Below are positions 11,235 through 21,209 of a stretch of DNA of 64,000 bases, piece after piece. How positions within the stretch are numbered: position 1 is the first letter of the stretch; every line of letters starts with the position of its first letter. The position numbers and the translations under genes are program-made. The DNA is from Pascua guehoae (Eukaryota; Basidiomycota; Tremellomycetes; Trichosporonales; Trichosporonaceae), in the NCBI GenBank assembly GCA_001600415.1, contig BCJX01000017.1, positions 427,005 to 491,004 of the forward strand, read 5' to 3'. The notes under the pieces are model-generated. The model had not been told where the DNA came from. It worked only from the letters and a program-made list of their open reading frames with translations, and did not search any database.

Positions 11235-13169
11235 ATGCTCCCCTGGCTCACCCGTGCCACCCTGATCGTGTGTGCAGCGCAGCTGTTGGCCGCGTCGTGC
11301 GCGAGTGGCCAGCATGTGAATGACGCCACGGTCCGCTGGATCGACGCTGTGCGAACCCAGCTCGACATACCTGGGTTGGCGGTTGTGATTGTCGCCAACC
11401 CATTGTACATGAAAGCAAAGAAACCTGACACGTGGGAGTGGGGCACGCAGATTCTGACGTTTGGAAATGCGACTGCAAAGACTGCGGTGGACAGGAATGT
11501 GAGTTTTGAGGCGAGAGTGGAGTGCAGTCGTATCTCGTGCGGCTGTTGGATGTCGAGATTGTAGTGAGCTAATGGTGAGACGCTCTTTCCCATTGCCAGC
11601 AACTCGAAGACTTTCACGGCGCTCGCCGTTGGGCAGCAGATATTTAACCGGACGATCATCTCGAGTACCAACAAGAGCATTGTTCTTGACACCAAGATCA
11701 AGGACGTCATTCCAGAGTGGGGACTCGAGGATGACTATGCGTCCACCCACGCCACTGTCAAAGACCTCCTCTGTCAGCAATGGCCGCGTATTGTGTCTCT
11801 CCCAACGTCGGTTCCGTGCTGACAGCAAGCGATGAACTCTGGTCTCCCGGGGCACGGCCTTGCGCTCCGCGACGAGCCGGTGAGCGCGACCATGGCGCGG
11901 ATGCGGCTCCTTCGGATGTCGAGCGAGATTCGCGGCGGGTTCCAGTACAACAATATGCACTATGCGGTCGCTGCCGAACTTGTCGCGCGGGTATCGGGCA
12001 AGCCGTTCGTCGACCATATGAATAAGGGCATGTTGGCCTATCTGAACATGTCGGCGACATACAACCGGACCGCGGCGCGCACGAGTGGACGGTGGAGCGA
12101 CGCCCACGTCTCGATGGGGTTCAACGCCACGGCATGTGCAGGGGTCGCTGCTGGGGGCGGCAAGGAGACTAAAATACCCCGCGCGTGTCTTGGCCAAGTA
12201 CATGCGCTGCGGTGGGACGAGGACTCTGACGGGCTCAACACTGCTGGCTATGGGGGGCTGAGCGCCAGTGCCGACGACATGGCCAAGTTTCTCAAGACTC
12301 TTGTTGTATCCCCCGCCATCAATGAGTTTGGCCGCCTTCAAGACGAGCTGGTAAACTTTACGTCGCGCCCTCGCGTCGTCTCTTCCATTGGGTCCGGGTA
12401 CGAGGAACTCGGGCCGAGCATGTATGGCATGGGGGCGGTGGTACAAGACTATCGTGGCCACACGACAGTGTTTCACGATGGTGGTGCGCCCGGACACTCG
12501 TCGCTCATTGCACGCGTCCCCTCGGCGGGCGTTGGGGTCGCCATCTTGGCCAACCACGGGCCATATGGCACCATGGCCAACCCGTACATATGGTACAAAC
12601 TCGTCGACACGCTCCTCGATCTCTCCCCGATCGAGTGGGACAAACGCCTCGTCGAAAGCGTCCGTAACTATTATGGCCCAGCCGGCCTAGTCCTGTATGA
12701 CCCGGATAGGCCTGTGAGCAAACCCCCCAGCGTACCATGGGACGACATTCCGGGCACCTACTCGGACCCCGGCGGTTACGGCGACATCAGACTCGAACGC
12801 GACGACGGCTCCCTCTTGACCGCCCAGGAGCGCCAGATTGTCAAGTCTGCGGGTGGAGTCGTCAACGGGCCAGTGTTCGTCGCCGACCTCGACGCCGCAC
12901 AGGCCAACCGCATCGTCCTTACGCACATGGAGGCGATTACGGTCGACGTCTTCCAAGCCACCATACTCTACATCGCCCCAGAGGTCTACGGCAACGGGTC
13001 CGTCGTGTCGCTCCTTGGCGCAGCGCCCGTCGTCATTACCCCCATTGGCATCGGCGCATTTGGCCCGTGGTGGCGCGGGGGGCCCGAAGTTGTCAACCCC
13101 GAACCACCAGTCGTCGGCGGCGTAGAGGAAGTACAGAAAACGGCCGAAGTGTGGTTTGCAAAGGTCTAA
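11235..13169 (+). CDS. secreted serine beta-lactamase-like / penicillin-binding-type hydrolase
   Basis: A 598-residue protein from exons 11235-11498, 11580-11772 and 11830-13169 (phases agree). The N terminus is a signal peptide: MLPWLTRATLIVCAAQLLAAS with small residues at the cleavage site. The three active-site motifs of the serine beta-lactamase/DD-peptidase fold are present: SNSK (S-x-x-K, in FPIASNSKTFTA, formed once the exon 2 acceptor at 11580 is used), YNN (Y-x-N, in GGFQYNNMHYA) and HDGG (H-x-G, in VFHDGGAPGHSS). The LLS..SGLPGH segment between them is also typical. Several N-x-S/T sites suggest glycosylation. Fungal members are esterases, amidases or of unknown substrate; none is assumed here. 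Its C-terminal 170 residues are less conserved and may be a lipocalin-like tail. The chemistry is likely serine hydrolysis outside the cell. Confidence 0.85.
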
Positions 13170-13692
13170 GAGCTGTGTCATGTCTTCTGAGACTCGGAAG
13201 TGTAGCGGCAAGACGGACTGTACCTTCCTATGAGTGAATGCGAATGAGAATGCGAATGCGAATGGCAAAGACGGTTTCAGAGGGTTCAGCATGCAGGTCT
13301 TTTGCCGTCACTCCTATCCTCAAAGTGTGGTCGCAAAGTCGACAGGTGTGCAGGAGCAGTATGCAAGATGGAAGTACCGGTATGGTGCGAGTGCGGTATC
13401 TTGAGGTGTTTTTACCCCGCATTTCGGCATCTTGCCCCACACTGCACCTCGAACTGATGTCATGCATCGGTTCCCACTGCTATCTCGCTTCCACCATGCC
13501 AATCTGGTCACCTGTCTGAATAAGCAGCTTCTCGCTGGGGTCGTCGGAATGCGGCTGCTCGCTTGCGCTTCCGAGTCGCCAACTCTCTTGACACAGTCCA
13601 CTCATCTACTCACCCCCCCAACCCCCTTTCCCGACTACAACCACAGCAACAACACCCACCAAGCATGCCGCTCCTCCTCGAAGGGTACGCCC
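13170..13692. other. intergenic with short GAATGC repeat
   Basis: About 0.5 kb. A run of GAATGC/GAATGA units lies at 13235-13266. The last 80 bp are C/A-rich and look like a leader for the GFA gene. Nothing else was seen. Confidence 0.5.
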
Positions 13693-15016
13693 ATGTCCGA
13701 GGACGGCCGACGCCCATCTCCGAGTACCGCTGACACCAGCTCGTGCCACTGCCGCGCGATCAAGTTCACGCTCGAGGTGAGTGCCTCGAGGGCCAGAGCA
13801 CTCGCTGACGCCAGTCCAATACGCCTGTGCCGTACCAGGTGCGTTGCGCCAGTGTGCAGAGTTGCAAGGAGCAAGGCGAGGCGACATGCAGTGGACAACG
13901 CTGGCTAACTGCAGATGTGCCAGTGCAGCATCTGCCGCAAGGTCGGCGGGTACATGGGTACGTCGCGCCTATGGTCGGGGCTGATGGTAGGGAGCGTCAA
14001 CATTATGGGCAACACGCCGACGCTAAAAGTTATCCGGGGCAAGGAGAAGATGAAGTGCGTGATGGGTAACTGCGGTGGACTGAGCCGATGGCAGGGCGGT
14101 GGGGTGGGGTGGAGAGGGGGAAGGGAGGTGGCGGCTTGGGAGGCGTGGTGCGGCGCGGCTGCAACGCATGAAAGCCCAGAAGACATTCTTGTCCTTGTGC
14201 CATCTCCATCCTCGCGCCCGGCGGCGGCTATCAAGGGCCCTCCCCAATACCAGTCAAGAGTGTCACCACTAACGCAAAGGGAATACCAGCCCGCCATGTC
14301 GTTTGACAAGAACGACAAGCCCACAGAGATCCTCACGTCCAAGCGCATATTCTGTGCCGACTGCTCGACCATGCTGTGGAACTATCACCCCGAGTGGCCC
14401 AACGTGAGTCCCTCGTGTGACTGGGACGGCGGCGCATGTGGTGGGCGGGGAAAGGTATTGTTGGCTGCTGTATGTGGGTGCTTTGGCAGAGCATCCGGGC
14501 GCTCTGTGAGGGCTGTGGACGGGTGCTGGCCAGAACGCTGGGAGATTTCTCATATGGCCGTACTTTGGGACTTTGGGGCGGAAGAGGGGGGTGGGAAGTG
14601 GGGTAAGACAGACACTAGCAAGTGAAGGCCGCACGATTGCAAACAGCAACTGCACAACTTGCTCTCACCCGACTTCCCCACGACGCCTCACGATGGCCAT
14701 GACAAACGAGCATTCCCATCCCAAGACCACCCCGATACGACCCCCCCCCCTCCACCCTCATCATTACACAACACTGCTAACCCACAGTGGATCTACCCGT
14801 TCGCCTCGTGCATCGACACCGACCTTCCGGACGCACCCAAGGGCGTGCAGATGTACATTGTCAAGCGCGACTCGTGCCCCGACTATGTGCCCGTGCCCGC
14901 CGGGTGGAAGGTGTACCAGCAGTTTGGGCCCGGGGAGGGTATCGAGGTGAGCGGGCGGCAAGGCGAGAGCTGACGGGCAGGACTGGCACAAGAAGAATGG
15001 GGCGTGGGTTGCGTGA
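13693..15016 (+). CDS. GFA (glutathione-dependent formaldehyde-activating / CENP-V) family zinc protein
   Basis: A 177-residue protein built from seven small exons: 13693-13776, 13815-13838, 13915-13957, 13991-14054, 14280-14403, 14788-14946 and 14981-15016; all phases agree. Zinc ligands of the Mss4-like GFA fold are visible: SCHCRAIKF in exon 1, MCQCSICRK in exon 3 and FCADCSTMLW in exon 5. Exon 2 is a 24-bp microexon (SNTPVPYQ). The family includes S-hydroxymethylglutathione-forming proteins and many of unknown substrate, so a role in thiol or formaldehyde handling is only possible. Another ATG at 13665 opens a different frame that stops before the zinc motif. It is convergent with COQ7. 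Confidence 0.8.
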
Positions 15017-15311
15017 GCGGTAGTGGAATAGGACGTGAGGAGCATGCAAAGCTGGCTGTACATGTCGATGCGAGTGGTGCGGCGATTTGGGTCCGCAGCC
15101 CTCACCTGGCAAGAGCCCGAGTGCATGTCTATGTGGCCCTCGGGACATCTCTGGGTAGTTTGTAATCTTGCTCCTTTTCAGCAACGCGTGAGCTCGGCAT
15201 GTCAACCGATAGCCTCTGGACAAAGTTGGCCAAAGTTGGGCTCCACAGGACGCCGCACCGCCTGCCTACCAAACCACCATGCATGTCCACCTCGTCCAAT
15301 ACCCAGCCCGC

Positions 15312-15955
15312 CTACACCTTCTGCGCGACGGCAATGCCAATCTTACACGCCGCACCGACCGCGGCACTGAGCAGCGCATGGGCGGGGGCACGCAGGGCGC
15401 CCTCCTCGACGGCCGTGTCGAGGTGCTGCAGCTCGTCGTCGCGGAACTCTTTCAGAATCTCGGCCAGGAGCGGCAGGGACGGGTGCGGGTCGGCCTTGGC
15501 TGCGTTGTCGGCGAGGACGGGGCGGAGGGCGCGTAGTTGGCTGGTGTCAGAGGTGGGGTGGGGGGGAGGNNNNNGGGGGGATTGGAAACGGGAAGGAGAC
15601 CAAAGGGTAGGTTCGTAGGTCAGCCTCGAGGTCGGGACATCGAGTGTCTCGGGAACCGCCGCACCGCCGCACGCCGCAACGCCGCATACCCTCCGTCCCT
15701 CCCTCTCCTCCAACTCACTCATCATAGTGCTCGCCAATGACCGTCTCGACGGCCTCTGTGCACGCCATCGCGGCCTCTTTGCCCATGAGCGCCGTGCCCG
15801 CGCCGAGCCCCCACGCGAGCGCCTGCCAGACCGGGTAAAGTGCGGTGGGGCGCACGTGGTGCTGGGCGGCGACGCGCGTGAGGACGCCCAGGTGGTGGCG
15901 TTCGTTTTCCCACATGTCCTGTTGTCAGTTTGGGGCCGTGTGTGTGTGTGGGAAA

Positions 15956-15990
<35 letters not shown>

Positions 15991-16529
15991 GGGGGGGGGG
16001 GGGAGAGGGTAGGATAAGAGTTCGGGGGGGGGGGGGGGGAGGCGGTGAGGCAAGGGATGGAAGGCGATCGGGGAGAGATAGACAACAGAGCTAGGTAGTG
16101 GGAGAGTGGGACATGAGACGGCATTTCCAGAGCACAAGACAAAAGACACCCCGAGACGCAGCCCAGCGACCCAGCATCCGTCCACCAGTCGCCAGGACAG
16201 ACACGACTCACCTCGACCTGCGCCGCCGTGCCGCGGTCGCCGCGCACCTGACTCGCCCACTTCTGCCCCCTGTAGATCCAGTTTGCGCCGAGCTCGCCCG
16301 CGTGGTCGACGCGCACAATCTCCTCGATGAGCCGGCGCTGCTCTGGGTCCAGGTCGGGCGACGTCTTGGTCGCGCGCTCTGTCGCGGCGTCCGGGGTGGG
16401 GGTGGGGGGTGCCGAACCCCCGGGAGGACCGGGGCGCGAGGGGCCCGCGCCGGGGGGTGAGAGGTAGGCGTGGGACGAGAGGTGGCGGTAGGATACGCGC
16501 AGACGCGCGGGGGTGAGAGATGGACGCAT
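15312..16529 (-). CDS. COQ7: 5-demethoxyubiquinone hydroxylase COQ7 (CAT5)
   Basis: The mitochondrial di-iron hydroxylase that makes the penultimate step of ubiquinone synthesis. Three exons, 16529-16212, 15918-15719 and 15540-15312, give 248 residues (phases agree). The N terminus is rich in Arg, Ser and Pro with few acids, as for a mitochondrial presequence. Iron ligands sit in EEIVRVDHAGELGA, MWENERHHLGVL, EAVETVIGEHY and FRDDELQHLD, the E..E-x-x-H pattern repeated twice. The C terminus, AACKIGIAVAQKV, matches the family. Intron 2 contains a 5-base assembly gap and intron 1 a long G run (C run on the coding strand), so intron lengths are unsure, but the exons are intact. Confidence 0.95.
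15570..15574. other. assembly gap (5 N) in COQ7 intron 2
   Basis: NNNNN within a G-rich stretch. It lies in an intron and does not affect the protein. Confidence 0.95.
15958..16041. repeat. poly-G tract in COQ7 intron 1
   Basis: Two runs, about 15958-16003 and 16024-16039, almost entirely G. On the COQ7 coding strand this is a C-rich tract upstream of the 3' splice site, although interrupted by non-C bases. Length is likely unstable and poorly sequenced. Confidence 0.85.
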
Positions 16530-17022
16530 TGTGGGGGAGATAGAGCTGATGGAGCTCGAGATGGAGCAATGTCGGAATGTCAAAGTGGAGGTGTGCGGAG
16601 TGGCACTTTTGCCACAGTGGCGGCCGAAGTCGGAAGAGGGCCAGTGGCTTGCGAGACGGATCAGAAGCACCGCGCGTGAATGGGTCTCCGGTGCCCATGA
16701 TGCCCATGCGAGGTACACCTCGCAGATGCCCTGCACAGCTAGTGTTCTATCAATGTGAAGCACTCTCACAGTCGGCCCTTCATGGCCCGCTCCCACCTTT
16801 GCTGCATGAAAACTAGTACACCAGCACGAGTGACGGCATTCCTGGCCGCTCTCCATCGACGCGCATAGCTCACGCCTCGTAGCTGCCTGCTCGCCCTCCA
16901 TCAACTAACAGACCTCGACCTCGCGCGTTGCGCTCGCTCTTGTTGTGATTCCTATCATGCATATCTCCTGTACAAAACACACAGACGCTCTTCCGTGCAG
17001 ACGCCTTTACGCGCAGACACTC
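16530..17022. other. intergenic between COQ7 promoter and homocitrate synthase 3' end
   Basis: About 0.5 kb between two genes on the same strand. It should hold the COQ7 promoter and the upstream gene's polyadenylation region. No extra gene was seen. Confidence 0.5.
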
Positions 17023-19552
17023 TTAAGCCTCAGTCTCAGTCCTCGGCCTCTTGGCCTCACGGCCGCTGCCATTTGGGGAGACCTCGCGGCTGGTAATGTG
17101 CTCGTCGAGGAGACGGTCAAAGACCTCGGACTGGCCAATCTTGAGCTTGCCCTGCTGGACGGCGGTGTGGTAGACACGGAGAATAGTGTCAACGTCCTCC
17201 ATGGTCTGGGTGCGGACGTCGGCAAGCTCCTTGATCTTGGCGGTGGCGTCCTTGATCTGGTCGTCGGTGAGCGACAGGTTGAGCTGCTCGACACGCGACT
17301 TGATGGCGTTCCAGCCAGTCAGGCGGTGGCCAATCGAGACGTAGCGAGTCATGCCAAAGTCGGCGGGGTTGAGAATCTCGTAGGTCGCGGGGTTGGCGAG
17401 AATGGCCTTGGCGTGGATACCGGCCTTGTGGGTAAAGGCGCAGAAGCCAGTAATGTAGTTGTTGAAGGGAACCTGGATCTCGACGGCCTCGGCGACGAGG
17501 TTCTCGACCTCACGGAGCATGGGGAGGTTGTACTTCGACTTGACAAACTCGGGGTCGGCAACCATCATGCGCGCAATGAGACCACCAAGGGGCGTGATAC
17601 CGTTGCGCTCGCCAATACCGAGGACAGAGGTGTCAATGTGGGTGGCACCGGCCTCGAGGGCGGCGTAGGCGTTGGCAATGGCGCAGCCAGTGTCGTTGTG
17701 GAAGTGGCACTCGATGTCGCAGTGGACGACACCGCGCAGAGTGCGGACGAGCTCGTACACCTGGCGGGGGTCGGCACAGCCGACAGTGTCGGCAACACCG
17801 ACACGGTTGACGCCAACCTTGTCGACAGTCTGGTAGATTGACAAAAGGTCGACAAGGTCGGAGCGGAACGAGTCTTCAGACGAGAAACGGATCTCAATGC
17901 CCTTCGACTTGACAAACTCGATGACCTCAATGGCGGTCTTGGTGATCCAGGTCATGTCCTTGCCGTGCGAGTGCTCGCGGAGGAACGACGAGGTGCCGAT
18001 AACAACGTCGACACCGTCAACACCAGTCTCGACGGCGATACGGGCGTCGTCCATGTGGCAACGGATATGGGTCAAAATCTTCGAGCGCTTGAGGCCGAGC
18101 TTGCAAATGGCCTCGCAGTGGGCGCGCGACTCGGGCGACGCCGCAGGCGAGGTGAGCTCGATGTAGTCGACACCAAAGTCGTCGAGGCTGGAAAAATGTT
18201 AGCAACACGGTGCGGTGAGTCACCCCGGAGTGGGGATGTGTGGGGGACGGTGAAGGGTGGTAATGTATACTCACGCCCTTGCAATCTTGATCTTGGTCTC
18301 AAGGTCTACGAGTCAGCGAGGCTATCAAACGTGGGTAAGGGGAGCAGACGGAGGCAAGGTGGTGGTGTGGGGAGTTGGAAGCCGTCACTGAAGTGTGGCT
18401 CTGGCAGTGCTGGAGCCCTACGAGCGGCTGGCAGGCGCGATAAATCACGCCAACGTGTCTAAAGGCAGACAGGAGTGGCCCATCAGGACAACAGGGTTGA
18501 ATGCCTGCCACACTACCGCAGTGGAGAGCCACAGACACCTGTAAAGGTGCTAGCCCGCCGCTTTCAGCCATTCCTTTACCCCACAAAACCGCCTTCGCCC
18601 TTTCTCAAAGCGTGGGAGTCACTGGAGACGTGTATCTGGAAAAGAATGGACCTACCAAACCATGCGCTGGCGAACTGCTCTCCCTCTCGCAGAGTAGACT
18701 CGATGATCTGTTGTTGTTAGAAAGAGTTGTATCAAGAGGCAGGTGGGTTGGGTCAGAGTGGGTTGGGCGCGGGTGGAGGAATGATGAGGGGCGACAGTAG
18801 TTCGCAAATGCGTTCCAGTGTACTGGCTCCCCGCACCAAATGCACGCGTACTGCTATCACTGCGGCCATCATGTTCCAATGCTGAGAACCTGATAGCCGT
18901 GGCAGACTCAAGGAACTCAAGGAAGAGGGGATAACGGTGGGCATGACTGCGACCCGTGAAGTGCCACATCCAGTGAAAGAGGCAACACCTGTGCTTGCAC
19001 AGCGCCTGCACACGCCGCCCAGCACCTAGAGGTAGACGTAGCTCTTCTGTGCGCCCCATGATGGACGCTGGGCGTAGGTCGCTTTCCTTATCGAAGCACA
19101 CTGGCACAAGCGATAGCAGCAGCAAAGGAAAGGGGGGGGGGGGGGGGAACGGGGTGGGAGGAGGATTAGGCGGCACTCGCAAGCGACACTGATCGCCACT
19201 GCCCACGAGCCTCCTGGGCGCTGCACGGCCTGCGCCTTCTCCCCCCGCTTCCTCCACATCCTTCCGAGGTCACCTGTCCTGCTCAGACGACCACAACCGC
19301 GGCCCCTGCTCCAGGATTTTGGCCGAGAAAGTCACCCGACCGCGACGGGCCAACGGTCCCGCCACAACACGCGCAAAAACGTACCTTCCAGTTGCTGGTA
19401 TTGCTCAAGAAGTCTGAAGGGCGAGCGTAGAAGCCCTTCTTGGCGCCGTGGGTGTGGGTACCGCCGTTGTTGGTCTTGACAGCACTGCTAAGGTCGATGG
19501 GAACCATCTCCTCGTCGGCACCGTTGGTGGGGGGGTCCTGGGGCGGGCACAT
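17023..19552 (-). CDS. LYS20: homocitrate synthase
   Basis: Condenses acetyl-CoA with 2-oxoglutarate to homocitrate, the first and regulated step of lysine synthesis by the alpha-aminoadipate pathway. Four exons, 19552-19385, 18707-18656, 18305-18275 and 18187-17023, give 471 residues (phases agree). The catalytic TIM-barrel opens with [17 protein letters not shown]; metal ligands are the Asp/Glu of this region and the HFHND motif ([12 protein letters not shown]). TSPAASPES and [13 protein letters not shown] are typical. The C-terminal part ([16 protein letters not shown]) is the regulatory/linker region of the LYS20/21 class. A basic tail ([12 protein letters not shown]) could act in nuclear import, as reported for yeast homocitrate synthases. 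Intron 1 (about 680 bp) is long for this genome. The choice of LYS20 over LYS21 is nominal. Confidence 0.95.
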
Positions 19553-21209
19553 GGTGAGCGTCTAGGTGTGTTTTTGTGGGTGTTGTTTTCAAGAAGATAG
19601 CGCAGTCGTCGTGGTGGACAGTGTGGGGTGGGTGTGCTGGTTGGCAAGTGGTGGTGGCGTTGGGCTGACGTTGAGCCGTTTTTAAGAGTGGAGTGACAAG
19701 ACGATAAGTTTTCTTTGCTTGGTGGTGGCTGTAGGAACGGTACGACGTCGACCTTAAGAAACCCGTCTGGTACGTCTGCGTCTAACTCGGCCGTTGGGAG
19801 TGAGCAAGTCGATATTTGGGAACGCCATCGATCCAACCAGACAATTAGAAATTCGACTCACAATCAGCCGCGCTCGTTCGAAATACCGGATATACTCTCC
19901 TCCACCACCACCCCTTCAGGCACAGCCCACGGAGGCATGACCCACCACTGCACCATACATAATTAATGCTTGGCTCTTGGCCGGTGACGACCACCAAAAA
20001 AAAAAAAACGCCCATGCCACCTACGGCAGCTACGGCCCCATGGGTGACCTGAAGGCTAAGGCGCTTTGCAGCCTGGCAGCTGGCAGCCTGCGACAGCCTG
20101 GCCAGTGACCGGCCTGACAATGTCCGCCCTGCCGAGCTGCCCGAGCTGGCCGAGGCCAGCCAGCCCCCGCTTCTCTCGCCCCGTGGGTGCACGGTTCGCT
20201 CTCTTGCCAGTCGCTTGTCCTCGCCAGGCTGAGTCAACAAAAGCGCCTTTGTACGCCTCGAGTCGCACAGTGGCCCTAAAAGTTGCGGCCAGCAGATTAG
20301 CCCCAAATGTTCACTCTAAACCCATGCCACGTCCAATGAAAACAGTCGATATCAACCCGCCCCCAACGTCACCGACTCATTTCACTCCAGATCGCGCTCG
20401 GGCCTATCACCAATCTCGATTACTCCCGCAGCATGTCGTTTTTTTCTTTCGCCCATTTCGTATTATTGTTCCGGGATAAAATGGTAATAAATGGGATAAT
20501 ATTGAAACGGCCAAAAACTCTATCAATCGTCACTGCCTCAGTTTGATTCCGTCGCTCCGTCATCCCTATGCGAGTGCCCTGGACTGTCCCTGATGGTCGG
20601 TACCTGGGATGCGTCCATCAGTGGTGCTGGTGGCGGCCGTGGCGGCACTCAAAGCCCACGATGCCGCGCTGGCCACTGGCCACCAGGCAGGCAGGCCCCC
20701 AGGACCGTGGCCCGTTCAGTAGTAGTGTACGTGCTGTGCAGAGCGAGAGAGCGCGAGTGCGGACAACAGGAGTGTGGGTGGCCTGTGTGTGGGTATATGA
20801 GCATGTGGGTAAGGACGGATGAGGTGGATGCACCTGGAAGCCTTCCTGGACCAGCTGGCGAGCGGATGCATGGGTGCAATAACTCTGGCTGACTGGAGCT
20901 GCCTGCTGGCTGGAGTTGGCTGTGGGAGACCAACAAAGGCGACACGCGCCCAAGCGCAAGCTCCCACCCTGGCCCTTGCAATGACCGACCTTCCCTCGTC
21001 CTTCATTGTTGGTTGGCCCTCGTCTAGATCTCTCTTCCTCTTTCTCAAACTCTCTCATTCACAAAACAAACAACAGCACAGCGACCTCTCACGACCTCTC
21101 CACGGGCTCCCATCTCGCCACCTGTGCTCGTGTTCCCATACCCTTCATCCTCTTCTTATAATCTCCTCTCCACGCGTCCGACAGGCTTCCCCCGACACCG
21201 CTTGTAAAC
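19553..21209. other. divergent promoter region, homocitrate synthase / importin beta
   Basis: About 1.66 kb between two divergent starts. An A run lies at 19996-20008. The last 200 bp before importin beta are C/T-rich. Reading frames here (for example 19845-20306 minus, 20066-20479 plus) overlap and have no recognisable product. Confidence 0.5.

Noticed and set aside
11172..12557. 461-codon minus-strand frame
   Set aside because: Antisense of the beta-lactamase-like gene, which has a signal peptide and three catalytic motifs on the plus strand.
16945..17841. 298-codon plus-strand frame
   Set aside because: Antisense of homocitrate synthase; the residues reflect mirrored codons.
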